A stretch of 55,660 bases of DNA from Vulcanococcus limneticus LL (GCF_002252705.1 NZ_NQLA01000018.1:1-55660), one strand, 5' to 3'; counted from the stretch's first letter, positions 30,251-38,915 are shown. The notes: generated by a model not told the origin, from the letters alone. Numbers and translations are program-made.

Positions 30251-30624
30251 CAGGACACCTCCAGGCCGACCAGCTCCAGCTCCCGGCCCCGCAGGATGCG
30301 TGAGGCCAGGGCGCCGCAGCGGGGACAGGCGTGGATCACGTCGGCGGGGTGGAACTCCTGGGCGCAGTCTGGACAGAAGCAGACGGTGGGCACCACATCG
30401 AGATCCAGCGCGATGGGGCGACCGCACAGTTCCGCGTCCTCCGGCTGGCCCTGGGGATCGCTCGCCCCCATCACCACCGCAAAGGCCTGGCGCAGGGCCT
30501 CGGGATCGACCCCCGCCTGGCTGCCGATCCGTAGCCGTAGCCGGTGGATGCGGCTGGCACCCTGGGCCCGCGCCTCCTGCACGGCGAGGCGGCGCAGCTC
30601 CTCCATCAGGGCGAGTTCATGCAT
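30250..30624 (-). CDS. hypA: Hydrogenase nickel incorporation protein HypA
   Basis: A metallochaperone passing nickel to HoxH. MHELALMEEL supplies the N-terminal nickel ligands (Met1, His2, Glu3). The zinc site is formed by CFCPDC and HACPRCG near residues 83-103. 124 residues. The start at ATG 30624 overlaps the end of hoxW by eight bases. Confidence 0.94.
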   Translation of the reverse strand: MHELALMEELRRLAVQEARAQGASRIHRLRLRIGSQAGVDPEALRQAFAVVMGASDPQGQPEDAELCGRPIALDLDVVPTVCFCPDCAQEFHPADVIHACPRCGALASRILRGRELELVGLEVS

Positions 30625-31171
30625 GGCGGTGCGCCCAGGCTGTGAGGAGTTCCACGGCTTCCGCCAGGCGGGCGCTGGTGCCGGGGCTGAGCTCTTCGCC
30701 GAAGCCGGTGCAGGCCGAAGCGATCGGAATGAGCAGCTGCCAGGCCGATGGACAGGTGCCATGCAGCGCGGTGGTCAGGGACAGCAGTCCGGCGGACGTG
30801 GCGTGGTGGGTCAGGGGTGCGCGCGCGGAGGCGCTGGCGGGTCGCAGCGGATCCAGGTGCAGGGGGGGCAAGCCGAGCGAGGCGTCAGCGCCTGGGTTCG
30901 GCACCGCCGTGATCACCGCATCCACCAGCACCACGGCGCTGGCCGCGGCGATCGGCTCCACCAGCTCGGGGGTGAGCTGCTGCACCGCCAGCACCTCCAG
31001 CTGCGCCAGTGCGCCGGCCTCCACCCGGGCCGCCAGGACCTCGGCCACCCGCCAGCCCACGCCATCGTCCTGGCGCAGGCTGTTGCCGATGCCGATCACC
31101 AGCCGGCCTGCCCCGTGGCGCCGGAGTCCGCTGGCACCGTTGCCCCTGCGACCGCCCAGCCCGGTGCCCAT
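30617..31171 (-). CDS. hoxW: Hydrogenase maturation endopeptidase HoxW
   Basis: A protease that removes the C-terminal tail of HoxH once nickel is in place. The HycI/HybD-type signature IGIGNSLRQDDGVG contains the first metal-binding Asp, and VLVDAV the second acidic block. 184 residues. It starts three bases after hoxH, its substrate. The N terminus before RLVIGIGN is basic and about 20 residues longer than the core. Confidence 0.88.
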   Translation of the reverse strand: MGTGLGGRRGNGASGLRRHGAGRLVIGIGNSLRQDDGVGWRVAEVLAARVEAGALAQLEVLAVQQLTPELVEPIAAASAVVLVDAVITAVPNPGADASLGLPPLHLDPLRPASASARAPLTHHATSAGLLSLTTALHGTCPSAWQLLIPIASACTGFGEELSPGTSARLAEAVELLTAWAHRHA

Positions 31172-31174
31172 CGC

Positions 31175-32626
31175 TCAGTCCCGCCGCAGCACGTCGCGCA
31201 GCTGGCCATCGGCACCCACCAGTTCCACCAGCAGTGGCATCTGGCCGGCGGCGTGGGTGGAGCAGGAGAGGCAGGGATCGAAGCAGCGGATGCCCGCCTC
31301 CACCCGGTTCAGCAGCCCTTCCGTCAGTCGCTCGCCGCTGAGGTAGTGGCGGGCGATCTGGGTCACGGTGCGGTTCATGGCGCCGTTGTTCTGGCCCGTG
31401 GCGATGATCAGGTTCACCGCCTCGATCAGGCCGTTCTCATCCACCCGGTAGTGGTGGAACAGGGTGCCCCGCGGCGCCTCGCTCACCCCCACCGCCTCGT
31501 GGGCGTTCACGCCGGCCCGGGCGCGCACGTGGGTCGCCGTGATCGTGGGATCGTCGAGCAGTTGCTGCATCTGCTCCAGGCAGGCCAGGATCTCGATCAG
31601 GCGGGCCAGGTGATACAGAAACGACGCCGTCACCACCCGACCGCCCCGCTGACGCAGCTCCAGCAGTTCACGGTCGGCCTGCTCCGTGCCGATGCGCTCG
31701 CACAGGTTGAGCCGGGCCAGGGGCCCCACCCGGTAGCTGCCCGCCTCCGGGCCCAGGGCCCGGACGTAGGGGAACTTCAGGTAGCTCCAGGGCTCCACCG
31801 CCTCGGCCAGGAAGGAGGCGTAGTCGTCCTCCCGCAGGCCATCGGCCACGATCTGCCCGTCACTGTCGACGATGCGGATGCCGCAGCCGGCCTCGGCGCC
31901 GCGGTGGTGCTCCCACAGGCCGCCCGGGCCCACCAGCCCCAGGAACAGCGAGGGGAAGCTGCCGAACACCTCCAGCTCCTCACCCAGCTGGGTGTCGAGC
32001 AGGGTCTTGAACAGGCCCAGGGCCCGCTCCGTGATGGCGAAGGCCTCCGGCAGGCCGGCGCTGATCCGATCGCGCGTCTCCTCGCCCAGGGGCTCGCGCA
32101 CCCCCCCCGGCACCGACCAGGCGGCATGGATCTTGCGCCCCCCCAGGGCCTCGATCACCCCCTGGCCGAACTGGCGCAGGCGGATGCCGGCGCGGGCCAG
32201 GTCGGGGTTGGCGGCGATCAGGCCGAAGACGTTGCGCCGGGCCGGGTCGCTGTCCCAGCCCAGCAGGAAATCGGGGCTGCTGAGGTGAAAGAAGGAGAGG
32301 GCGTGGCTCTGGGTGATCTGGGCCAGGTTCATCAGCCGCCGCAGCTTCTCGGCCGTGGGCGGGATCGTCACCGCCAGGATCTTGTCGCCCGTCTTGGCGG
32401 CCGCCAACAGGTGACTCACCGGGCAGATGCCGCAGATGCGGGCCGTGATCGCCGCCATCTCGGTGAAGGGCCGGCCCTCGCAGAACTTCTCGAAGCCGCG
32501 GTATTCCGTCACGTGGAAGCGGGCCGTCTCCACGGCGCCCGCCGCGTCGAGCTGGATCGTGATCTTGGCGTGGCCCTCGATGCGGGTCACCGGATCGATC
32601 GTGATCGTGCGGCGGGGGGGAGCCAT
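31175..32626 (-). CDS. hoxH: NiFe hydrogenase large subunit HoxH
   Basis: The catalytic subunit of the bidirectional NAD(P)-linked hydrogenase. The two Cys pairs holding the NiFe site are [10 protein letters not shown] near residue 63 and DPCLSCSTH near the C terminus. Cleavage by the endopeptidase is expected after that His, releasing the tail starting [11 protein letters not shown]. The N terminus [15 protein letters not shown] is canonical. 483 residues; the ATG at 32626 is chosen and the frame upstream is a shadow of hoxY. Confidence 0.97.
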   Translation of the reverse strand: MAPPRRTITIDPVTRIEGHAKITIQLDAAGAVETARFHVTEYRGFEKFCEGRPFTEMAAITARICGICPVSHLLAAAKTGDKILAVTIPPTAEKLRRLMNLAQITQSHALSFFHLSSPDFLLGWDSDPARRNVFGLIAANPDLARAGIRLRQFGQGVIEALGGRKIHAAWSVPGGVREPLGEETRDRISAGLPEAFAITERALGLFKTLLDTQLGEELEVFGSFPSLFLGLVGPGGLWEHHRGAEAGCGIRIVDSDGQIVADGLREDDYASFLAEAVEPWSYLKFPYVRALGPEAGSYRVGPLARLNLCERIGTEQADRELLELRQRGGRVVTASFLYHLARLIEILACLEQMQQLLDDPTITATHVRARAGVNAHEAVGVSEAPRGTLFHHYRVDENGLIEAVNLIIATGQNNGAMNRTVTQIARHYLSGERLTEGLLNRVEAGIRCFDPCLSCSTHAAGQMPLLVELVGADGQLRDVLRRD

Positions 32627-32649
32627 GGCGAGGTTGGGGTGGGTAGGGC

Positions 32650-33237
32650 TCAGCCGAAGCGGATCAGATCCGCCCCGCTCAGCTCGGGCCAGCCGCCTTG
32701 CAGCAGCGGCTCCAGGGCGGCGCGGATGCGGGCCGCCGACGGCGGACAGCCCGGTAGGTAGAGCTCCACCGGCACCAGCTCGTGCACCGGCAGCACCCGC
32801 TCCAGCAGCTCCGGCACGATGCCGGGGGCGTGGGGCAACTGGCCGCTGCCATCGGCGAGCTCGAGGTAGGCCTTGCGCAGCACCGGATCGGCACCGTGGA
32901 GCATGTTGCGCATGCCGGGGATGTTGGCGGTGATGGCGCAGTCGCCGAAGCTGATCAGCACGCGGGTGCGGGTGCGCACCTGATGCAGCAGCTCCAGGTT
33001 GTCGGCGTTGGCCACGCCGCCCTCCACCAGGCACACGTCGACGCCCTCGGGGTAGGTCTTCACGTCGGAGCCCACTGGGCTGTAGACGATCTCGGCCAGC
33101 TCGGCGAGCTCCAGCAGCCATTCGTCCAGATCGAGGAACGACATGTGGCAGCCGGAGCAGCCCGCCAGCCACACGGTGGCCAGGCGCACCTTGCGGCTGG
33201 AGGTGGCGCTGCTGCTGGGGCCGGTGCCGCTGCTCAT
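32650..33237 (-). CDS. hoxY: NiFe hydrogenase small subunit HoxY
   Basis: Carries the proximal 4Fe-4S cluster that connects HoxH to the diaphorase. Cysteine ligands lie in [19 protein letters not shown] and LPGCPPS. 195 residues with a Ser-rich N terminus of about 15. The ATG at 33237 overlaps the hoxU stop by four bases. hoxH follows 23 bases later. Confidence 0.96.
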   Translation of the reverse strand: MSSGTGPSSSATSSRKVRLATVWLAGCSGCHMSFLDLDEWLLELAELAEIVYSPVGSDVKTYPEGVDVCLVEGGVANADNLELLHQVRTRTRVLISFGDCAITANIPGMRNMLHGADPVLRKAYLELADGSGQLPHAPGIVPELLERVLPVHELVPVELYLPGCPPSAARIRAALEPLLQGGWPELSGADLIRFG

Positions 33238-33950
33238 GGATTCCACTGCTGGTGGTGGCGGGCGTGGACCAGGGCCTGAAGCTGCGCCGGCTCGTCGTGC
33301 TTCTCGGCGGTGGTGTCGCCCTTGTGGAACAGGGCGCCGGTGGGGCAGACCTGCACGCACTTGCCGCAGTTGGTGCAGGCGTCCACGGCGCCCCACGGCT
33401 CGTCGAGGCCGGCGATGATCCGGCAGTGCTCGCCGCGCCAGCCCACGTCCCACACGTGGGCGCCCTCCACCTCGTCGCAGACGCGCACGCAGCGGGTGCA
33501 GAGGATGCAGCGGTTGTGGTCCAGGCCGAAGAACGGGTGGGAGAGGTCGACGCGCCGGGCCGGGAAGCGGTAGGGCAGACGGCTGTGGTCCATGCCCGTG
33601 GTCACCGCCAGGTCCTGCAGCTCGCAGTGGCCGTTGGCGACGCAGATGGCGCACACGTGGTTCCCCTCGGTGAACAGCAGCTCCACCACGGTGCGACGGA
33701 TGTCCTGCAGCCGCGGCGTTGCCGTCTGCACCACCATCCCCTCACTGGCCGGCGTGATGCAGGCGGGTAGGAGTTTGTCGGTCCCCTCGATCTCCACCAG
33801 GCAGAGCCGGCAGGCGGCCACGGGTGAGAGGCCCTCCAGGTGGCAGAGGGTGGGGATGGCGATACCGGCCTCCCGGGCCGCCTGCAGCAGCGTCGTGCCC
33901 TCGGGCACGGCCAGGTCGCGCCCGTCGATCCGCAGGGTGCGCACGCTCAT
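33234..33950 (-). CDS. hoxU: Bidirectional hydrogenase diaphorase subunit HoxU
   Basis: A NuoG-N-like iron-sulfur subunit. A plant-type 2Fe-2S domain ([19 protein letters not shown]) is followed by the His/Cys cluster motif ([15 protein letters not shown]) and a two-cluster ferredoxin domain ([11 protein letters not shown] and [14 protein letters not shown]). 238 residues. ATGA-type overlaps on both sides couple it to hoxF and hoxY. It relays electrons between HoxF and HoxY. Confidence 0.97.
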   Translation of the reverse strand: MSVRTLRIDGRDLAVPEGTTLLQAAREAGIAIPTLCHLEGLSPVAACRLCLVEIEGTDKLLPACITPASEGMVVQTATPRLQDIRRTVVELLFTEGNHVCAICVANGHCELQDLAVTTGMDHSRLPYRFPARRVDLSHPFFGLDHNRCILCTRCVRVCDEVEGAHVWDVGWRGEHCRIIAGLDEPWGAVDACTNCGKCVQVCPTGALFHKGDTTAEKHDEPAQLQALVHARHHQQWNP

Positions 33951-35560
33951 GGCACTGGCTCCGGGGTGGCTTCGGGCTCGGGTCGCAGCAGGGCCAGGTA
34001 GTCGCCGCGGAAGTGGCGCAGGGTGCTGAGTACCGGCTTGGGGGCGCTCTGGCCCAGGCCGCAGAGGCTGGTGTCCTTCACCATGTGGCAGAGGCTCTCC
34101 AGCTGGGCCAGGTCCGCGGCATCGGCCTCGCCAGCCAGGTGTTTCTGCAGCAGCAGGTGCAGCTGCACGGTGCCGGAGCGGCAGGGGATGCACTTGCCGC
34201 AGGATTCCTCGCGGCAGAAGGCCATGAAGAAGCAGGCCACATCCACCATCGAGGTGGAGTCGTCCATCACCACCATGCCGCCCGAGCCCATGATCGAGCC
34301 GAGCTCCTGCAGGCTCTCGTAGTCGACCGGCGTGTCGAGGCGGTTGGCCGGCACGCAGCCGCCCGAGGGGCCGCCGGTCTGCACCGCCTTGATGGCGTGG
34401 CCGTCGGGGGCGCCGCCGCCCATCGTCTCCACGATCGTGGCGATCGGGGTTCCCATCGGCACCTCCAGCACGCCGGCCAGGCGCACGTCGCCGGTGAGGG
34501 AGAACACCTTGGTGCCGCCGCTGTTGGTGGTGCCGATGGCGGCGTAGGCCTCGGCGCCGATGGCCAGCAGCGGCGGCACGCTGGCAAAGGTCTCAACGTT
34601 GTTGATCAGGGTGGGCAGGCCGAACACGCCCACCTCCGCCGGGTAGGGCGGCCGGGGCCGTGGCACGCCGCGTTGGCCTTCGATCGAGTGGATCAGCGCC
34701 GTCTCCTCGCCGCACACGAAGGCGCCTGCCCCCACCCGCAGCTCCAGCTGAAAGCCGAAGGCACTGCCGGCGATGGCCGCACCCAGCAGGCCCTGGTCTT
34801 CGGCCTGGGCGATGGCGGTGCGCAGGTGGGCGATGGCCATCGGGTATTCGGCCCGCACGTAGATGAAGCCACGGCTGGCCCCCACGGCCCAGGCAGCGAT
34901 CGCCATCCCTTCCAGCAGCCGGTGCGGATCGCCCTCCAGCACGCTGCGGTCCATGAAGGCGCCGGGGTCGCCCTCGTCGGCGTTGCACACCACCACCTTC
35001 TCGGGGCCCGGCATCCGCGCCACCGTGGCCCACTTGAGCCCGGTGGGATAGCCGCCGCCACCCCGACCCCGCAGCCCGCTGCGCCGCACCTGCTCGATCA
35101 CGGCCTCTGGCCTGTTCTCCTGCAGCACCCGGCGCAGCTGGCCGTAGCTGCCGGCGGCGAGGGCCTCCGCGAGCGACTCGGGATCGATCCGGCCGCAGTG
35201 CTCCAGCACCAGCCGCTTCTGCAGCCGGAAGAAGGGCTGCTCCAGGTCGATCGGGCGGGCTGCGGGCGGCGCCCAGGTCCCCAGGTCCGTGCCAGGGCTC
35301 AGGTTGGCGAGGCTGGCCGCCACGGCCGCTACACCCTCCGGGGTGATCCCCCCGAACAGCCGGCGCCCCGAGGCGCTTTCCAGCTCCAGCAGGGCGCCTT
35401 CGCCGCAGGGGCCCAGGCAGCCCACCCCCTTGAGCGCAAGTCCGCTGGCCGGATCGCCGGTGGTGGCGGCGGCGATCACCGCACCGAGCTGCTCCCGCAG
35501 CGCGCTACCGCCGCAGCCGGCGCAACCCGCCGCCGTGCATACCCGCAGGATGCCGCTCAT
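33947..35560 (-). CDS. hoxF: Bidirectional hydrogenase diaphorase subunit HoxF
   Basis: A NuoF-like subunit that binds FMN and NAD(P)H. An N-terminal thioredoxin-like 2Fe-2S region (CTAAGCAGCGG, CLGPCGEG) is followed by the nucleotide/FMN segment GLRGRGGGGYPTGLKW, CNADEGDPGAFMDR and the C-terminal 4Fe-4S motif ESCGKCIPCRSG with a later Cys. 537 residues from ATG 35560, which overlaps the hoxE stop by four bases. Confidence 0.97.
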   Translation of the reverse strand: MSGILRVCTAAGCAGCGGSALREQLGAVIAAATTGDPASGLALKGVGCLGPCGEGALLELESASGRRLFGGITPEGVAAVAASLANLSPGTDLGTWAPPAARPIDLEQPFFRLQKRLVLEHCGRIDPESLAEALAAGSYGQLRRVLQENRPEAVIEQVRRSGLRGRGGGGYPTGLKWATVARMPGPEKVVVCNADEGDPGAFMDRSVLEGDPHRLLEGMAIAAWAVGASRGFIYVRAEYPMAIAHLRTAIAQAEDQGLLGAAIAGSAFGFQLELRVGAGAFVCGEETALIHSIEGQRGVPRPRPPYPAEVGVFGLPTLINNVETFASVPPLLAIGAEAYAAIGTTNSGGTKVFSLTGDVRLAGVLEVPMGTPIATIVETMGGGAPDGHAIKAVQTGGPSGGCVPANRLDTPVDYESLQELGSIMGSGGMVVMDDSTSMVDVACFFMAFCREESCGKCIPCRSGTVQLHLLLQKHLAGEADAADLAQLESLCHMVKDTSLCGLGQSAPKPVLSTLRHFRGDYLALLRPEPEATPEPVP

Positions 35561-36072
35561 CGCCGCAGCCCCCGCAGGCCCGCCAGCACGCTGGCGGGGG
35601 TCTGGTGGTTCCACACCTGCTCGTCAACCACGACCAGCGGCGCGCCGCCGCAGGTGCCCACGCAGCGCACCGTGCCCAGCTCGATGGCTTCGGCACCGGC
35701 CGCTTCCGTTGCCCCCCCGGGGGCCAACTCCCGCTCCAGGGCCCGCAGCAGGGCATCGGCCCCCTTGACATGGCAGGCGGTGCCGGTGCAGACCACGCAG
35801 CGGTGGGCCGCCGGTGGCTTGAAGCGGAACAGGTGGTAGAAGCTGGCGGTGCCCTGCACCCGGCTGAGGGGCAGGCGCAGGGCCGCGGCCACGTGGCGCA
35901 GCAGCGCCGGCGTGAGCTGGCCGTGCAGCTCCTGGGCCCGATTGAGCACTTCGATCAGCCCGTCGGGTCGATGGCCTTGGCGCCGCAGCACAGGCTCCAG
36001 CTCAGGGAAAGCGCCACTCCCAGGCTGGCTGCTCGCCTCTCGGCTCGACACGATGCTGTGGTCTGTTGCCAT
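35557..36072 (-). CDS. hoxE: Bidirectional hydrogenase diaphorase subunit HoxE
   Basis: A NuoE-like thioredoxin-fold subunit with one 2Fe-2S cluster; ligands lie in VVCTGTACHVKG and VRCVGTCGGAP. 171 residues. It is the first gene of the 16.4-kb hox-hyp-nifJ unit. Upstream (36073-36247) is the only sizeable non-coding stretch before the cluster and should hold its promoter. Confidence 0.96.
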   Translation of the reverse strand: MATDHSIVSSREASSQPGSGAFPELEPVLRRQGHRPDGLIEVLNRAQELHGQLTPALLRHVAAALRLPLSRVQGTASFYHLFRFKPPAAHRCVVCTGTACHVKGADALLRALERELAPGGATEAAGAEAIELGTVRCVGTCGGAPLVVVDEQVWNHQTPASVLAGLRGLRR

Positions 36073-36139
36073 GGGGCCCGGCTGGCCGCTGGCTTCAACG
36101 TAGGCAGAGCGGCGCCGAACGCCAGTGTTTTGCCGTGGC

Positions 36140-36151
36140 GCGCTCTAGCGC
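36140..36151. promoter_or_regulatory. Short palindrome upstream of hoxE
   Basis: GCGCTCTAGCGC: 5-bp arms around CT, 68-79 bases before the hoxE start. A possible operator for a dimeric regulator, or part of the promoter region. No match to a named consensus is claimed. Confidence 0.3.
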
Positions 36152-36168
36152 CCAGACCCTCTCGTGTT

Positions 36169-36182
36169 GTAACTGTGTCTAC
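36169..36182. promoter_or_regulatory. GTA-N8-TAC site (NtcA-like)
   Basis: GTAACTGTGTCTAC fits the NtcA consensus GTA-N8-TAC exactly. It lies between the divergent hoxE (starts 36072) and the small ORF at 36248. On the minus strand a TAGAGC lies 21 bases downstream, near the usual NtcA to -10 distance; on the plus strand TAGATT (36213-36218) lies 30 bases away. Six fixed bases occur by chance about once per 4 kb, so this is suggestive only. Confidence 0.35.
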
Positions 36183-36247
36183 ATTTCCGATCTTTCCCAG
36201 CCTGCTGCTGTCTAGATTGGGATTGGTCTACCCGTTGTGAGGTAGTC

Positions 36248-36457
36248 GTGCAGGTTTCAATCGCGCTGGCCCAGCTCCGCAGGACCCAGGATTCCGTGCA
36301 GATGCTGCTAGAGAGCGGGCTGGATGAGGCGCAGGGCCAGTTCGCCGCCGAGGCCCAGGAGGCCTTACGGCGGGCCGAATCCTGCGTTGTCGCGGTCTTG
36401 GACGCCCAGGCTGCTGGTCTGGGACGGCGCCTGGCTGAGCTGCCATTGGCCAAGTAG
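36248..36457 (+). CDS. Small alpha-helical hypothetical protein
   Basis: 69 residues, rich in Ala, Gln, Leu and Glu with heptad-like spacing (SIALAQLRRTQDSVQMLLES, then QEALRRAESCVVAVLDAQAA), so probably one or two helices or a coiled coil. The GTG start has a GAGG about 6 bases upstream and a TAGATT -10-like element at 36213. Codon usage is GC3-rich like its neighbours. It overlaps, on the opposite strand, the 3' part of a decayed PilZ gene. Function unknown. Confidence 0.5.
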   Translation: MQVSIALAQLRRTQDSVQMLLESGLDEAQGQFAAEAQEALRRAESCVVAVLDAQAAGLGRRLAELPLAK

Positions 36458-36705
36458 CACTTCAGGAACCAGCCCTTGGGCAGGCTGTCACGGTTGCGTC
36501 GGTCGTAGAGGTGCACCGAGAGACTTTCGGACGCTGGGATCGCCACCTCCTGGGCCCGAGAGATCAGGCAGAGGCCGCCTCGGCTGATGTCCAAGAGCGT
36601 CCCAGCCCAGCAGCTGCAGCCGTCGGCTCTGTCTCCCTGCCACAGGTCCGCCACCTCGCCGGCTCAAACCGCAGCATCCATCTCGCGGACAAACGCGCTC
36701 GCCAT
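36365..36705 (-). pseudogene. Decayed PilZ-domain gene
   Basis: Pieces of a PilZ (c-di-GMP-binding) domain are spread over three minus-strand frames. RARLSARW gives an RxxxR-like box. After a frame change, GTLLDISRGGLCLISRAQE gives the DxSxxG box, followed by SVHLYDRRNRDSLPKGWFL. After a second change comes SSLGVQDRDNAGFGPP and a stop at 36365. No start codon is evident before the first piece. Two indels best explain this. The middle piece alone is open from a GTG at 36654. Confidence 0.4.
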
Positions 36706-36717
36706 GCAGATACTGCA

Positions 36718-36727
36718 GGGGGGGGGG
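36718..36727 (+). repeat. G10 homopolymer at a start codon
   Basis: Ten consecutive G residues sit directly before the ATG at 36728. Such tracts slip during replication and are also error-prone in assembly. Here the tract occupies the ribosome-binding position of the following gene. Confidence 0.8.
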
Positions 36728-37108
36728 ATGGGGGCTCTGATGACCGAATGGCTGCTCTGGCTGCGTGCACCGCTGGGCTGTGGCCCCGGTATCCGGCGGC
36801 TCTTTGGGGGCGCCGCGATGGCCGCCCTGATCCTCGGCAGCGCACCTGGCCGCGCCGAACCCTGGAAGGACTGCGCCTACAACGACCGGCCGATTCCCTG
36901 CCGCGACAGCCACAGCAACGACGGCACGGTTCGGATCGTCTGGAAGGACGGCAAGGCGATGACCTACCGGCTGGTCAAGGAGGGTTTCCCCCTGTCCACT
37001 CTGCGGGACACCCTGGGCGGCCTCTGGGAGCGGGAGATCTATGTGCAGGGCAATGCCGTGTTCGCCAACAAGGCCAATGGCAACCGGGTGTTCGTGCCGC
37101 TGCGCTGA
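36728..37108 (+). CDS. Hypothetical exported protein
   Basis: 126 residues. A hydrophobic segment near 25-38 (GGAAMAALILGSAPGRAEP) looks like a signal peptide with cleavage after GRA. The mature part of about 85 residues (CAYNDRPIPCRDSHSNDG, RIVWKDGKAMTYRLVKEGFP, VFANKANGNRVFVPLR) has two cysteines and a beta-rich pattern. A second ATG at 36740 is also possible. Preceded by the G10 tract. Function unknown. Confidence 0.65.
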   Translation: MGALMTEWLLWLRAPLGCGPGIRRLFGGAAMAALILGSAPGRAEPWKDCAYNDRPIPCRDSHSNDGTVRIVWKDGKAMTYRLVKEGFPLSTLRDTLGGLWEREIYVQGNAVFANKANGNRVFVPLR

Positions 37109-37365
37109 GGGGTGACTCCTTGATGGATCACTTCGATGCGTTGCTCAGCTGGAACTCCGGCCATCTGCTGGAGCGCAGCACCTGAGCTTCCTCCTTCGAG
37201 TGGCAGCGCTGCCGGGCTCAGGACCTTGATCCCGCCAGCGCAGGCCCCGTGAAGCGGCAGCCCCTGGGGAGTGCCAGGGCCAGGTGGCTCAGAGGACAGG
37301 CAATCGAAGCGTGGCCAGGTCTCAACCATGCACGGCCCGCCCTCGGCGCCAACGATGTGCTGAAA

Positions 37366-37439
37366 CGCCCCCTGATGGATTCGAACCATCGACCGGCTGC
37401 TTAGAAGGCAGCTGCTCTATCCAGCTGAGCTAAGGGAGC
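37366..37439 (-). tRNA. tRNA-Arg (anticodon TCT)
   Basis: On the minus strand the acceptor GCTCCCT pairs with AGGGGGC (one G-T pair). The anticodon arm GCTGC-CTTCTAA-GCAGC places TCT in the loop, and the T arm GATGG-TTCGAAT-CCATC is perfect. CCA is not encoded. 74 nt. The 257 bases between the preceding gene and this tRNA (37109-37365) show nothing I can support. Confidence 0.95.
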
Positions 37440-37505
37440 GGGCGGGTCACTCTGGACGCCTAGGCCATTCTGGCAGCCGCCACGGGCGGGACCAGCGATC
37501 TCTTC

Positions 37506-37532
37506 GGCATCGTCGGCATCGTCGGCATCGTC
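37506..37532. repeat. Three copies of GGCATCGTC
   Basis: A 9-base unit repeated three times without interruption, in the gap between tRNA-Arg and the PilZ gene. It would encode Gly-Ile-Val repeats if translated, but no supported gene covers it. Confidence 0.85.
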
Positions 37533-37609
37533 GCAGTTGGTCATGGAGCGGGCTGGGGGCTCGTTTGTGATGTACAACCACTGGGTTGGGTGGTCTGTTG
37601 GCCGCAGCC

Positions 37610-38017
37610 ATGGCTGGAGCCAATCCCCCCCTGATCCCGCGGCGAACTGAGCGCTACCCCATGCCGTCCACCCTGGCTGTGGTCACGGCCGTGCTGGAGC
37701 TGCCCACGGGACTCGGCCCCAGCAGCCTTACCGGCAAGCTCTGGGATGTCAGCGCCGCAGGCTGCTGCGTGGCCTTCCCCGGCTTCCATCGGCTGGATCT
37801 CCCCGGCCTGGGACACCTGCGCATCACGCATCCTTTCCTGGCTGAGAGCCACGTGCTGGGGGTGGAGCTGCGCTGGGCCGATGCCTTCGCCCACATCACC
37901 TTTGTGGGGATGCTGTTCAGTCCCGATCTCCTCCCCGAGGGCACCTTCCTCGATGGCTACATGCTGCGCTGCTGGGCCGATGGGGAGGCCACCATGACGC
38001 TTGGCCTGGAGGAATAG
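37610..38017 (+). CDS. PilZ-domain protein
   Basis: A 135-residue, essentially single-domain PilZ protein. Both c-di-GMP-binding boxes are visible: RRTER (RxxxR) near residue 10 and DVSAAG (DxSxxG) near residue 45. Later blocks are LGVELRWADAFAHITFVGMLF. It probably binds c-di-GMP and acts as an effector, perhaps on motility or polysaccharide export. Start ATG 37610; TTG 37586 or ATG 37661 are alternatives, but the latter would remove RxxxR. Confidence 0.65.
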   Translation: MAGANPPLIPRRTERYPMPSTLAVVTAVLELPTGLGPSSLTGKLWDVSAAGCCVAFPGFHRLDLPGLGHLRITHPFLAESHVLGVELRWADAFAHITFVGMLFSPDLLPEGTFLDGYMLRCWADGEATMTLGLEE

Positions 38018-38072
38018 CCGGCGCGGGCCCACCACGGCTTCTACAGTGGCGGGCTGCAGTTCCGTAGCTTCC

Positions 38073-38915
38073 ATGGCGGCCACCCGGCTCAGCGACAGCC
38101 AGAAGGAGCAGATCGTGGTGCGCTACCGCCAGGGCGAGACGGGGCAGGCCCTGGCTGAGGCCTTCGGCTGCAGCCCGAACACTGTGAGCCGGGTGGTGAA
38201 GGCGGCCATCGATCCCAGCGAGCTGGCCTCCCTCAAGCGCCAGCGGGGCCGGGCGGCTGCGCCCGAGCCTGTGCCGGCCGCGTCCGTTCCTGTTGCCATG
38301 GAGGGCCCGACCGCCGAGGTCCCGGCTGTTGCGGCCCTAGAGGGGGCGGCCCTCGACCTTGACCGTGCCAACCCCTCGGAGGGCTCCGAACCCACGGGGG
38401 GCGCTGACGTCATGGAGGTCGCCGCCGGCGTGGTGGATGGTGATGCGGAGAGCGGTTCCCACCTCGCCATCGACGATGCCGACGACTTCGGTGATGAGAC
38501 TCTCGATGAGGGCGACGACGACGATTGCGACGCTGTCTTCATCCCGGTGGCTGTTGTCCCTGGGCCCGTGCGGGATGGCGCCGCCCAGCGGTCGCTGACC
38601 TCGGTGCAGCCTCTGGCGTCCGCGGCTCTGCCGGCTCGCCTCTACCTGCTGGTGGACAAGACCGTGGAACTCCAGGCCCAGCCCCTGGCCGACTTCCCCG
38701 AACTCGGCAGCCTGCCCGAGGGGGAGGCGGAGCGCCAGGCCCTCATGCTGTTCACCAACCCGCGCGAAGCCAAGCGCCAGTGCGGCCGCACCCAGCGGGT
38801 GATCCCAGTGCCCGAGCCGCGCCTTCTGGAGCGCACGGCACCGTATCTGGTGTCGCAGGGGATCACCAGGCTGGTGCTGGAGGGCGGCGCCCTCTACTCC
38901 CTGCCGGGGGCCTGA
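38073..38915 (+). CDS. HTH-domain protein with acidic linker
   Basis: 280 residues in three parts. An N-terminal helix-turn-helix (RLSDSQKEQIVVRYRQGETG, then FGCSPNTVSRVVKAA) resembles resolvase or transposase-type HTH domains. A long low-complexity acidic linker (about 70-175, with DDADDFGDETLDEGDDDD) follows. The conserved C-terminal region (LYLLVDKTVELQ, MLFTNPREAKRQCGRTQRVI, YLVSQGITRLVLEGGALYSL) is of unknown function. A conserved picocyanobacterial protein in appearance; possibly a DNA-binding regulator. Confidence 0.6.
   Translation: MAATRLSDSQKEQIVVRYRQGETGQALAEAFGCSPNTVSRVVKAAIDPSELASLKRQRGRAAAPEPVPAASVPVAMEGPTAEVPAVAALEGAALDLDRANPSEGSEPTGGADVMEVAAGVVDGDAESGSHLAIDDADDFGDETLDEGDDDDCDAVFIPVAVVPGPVRDGAAQRSLTSVQPLASAALPARLYLLVDKTVELQAQPLADFPELGSLPEGEAERQALMLFTNPREAKRQCGRTQRVIPVPEPRLLERTAPYLVSQGITRLVLEGGALYSLPGA

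Noticed and set aside
29339-32761. 1140-aa plus-strand open frame opposite hypF, hypB, hypA, hoxW and hoxH
   Set aside because: His/Gln/Ala/Gly-rich without domain signals and crosses several well-supported genes on the other strand. A by-product of high GC3.
37109-37365. 20-codon ORF (MDHFDALLSWNSGHLLERST) and other short frames before tRNA-Arg
   Set aside because: Too short, no motif and no second line of evidence.
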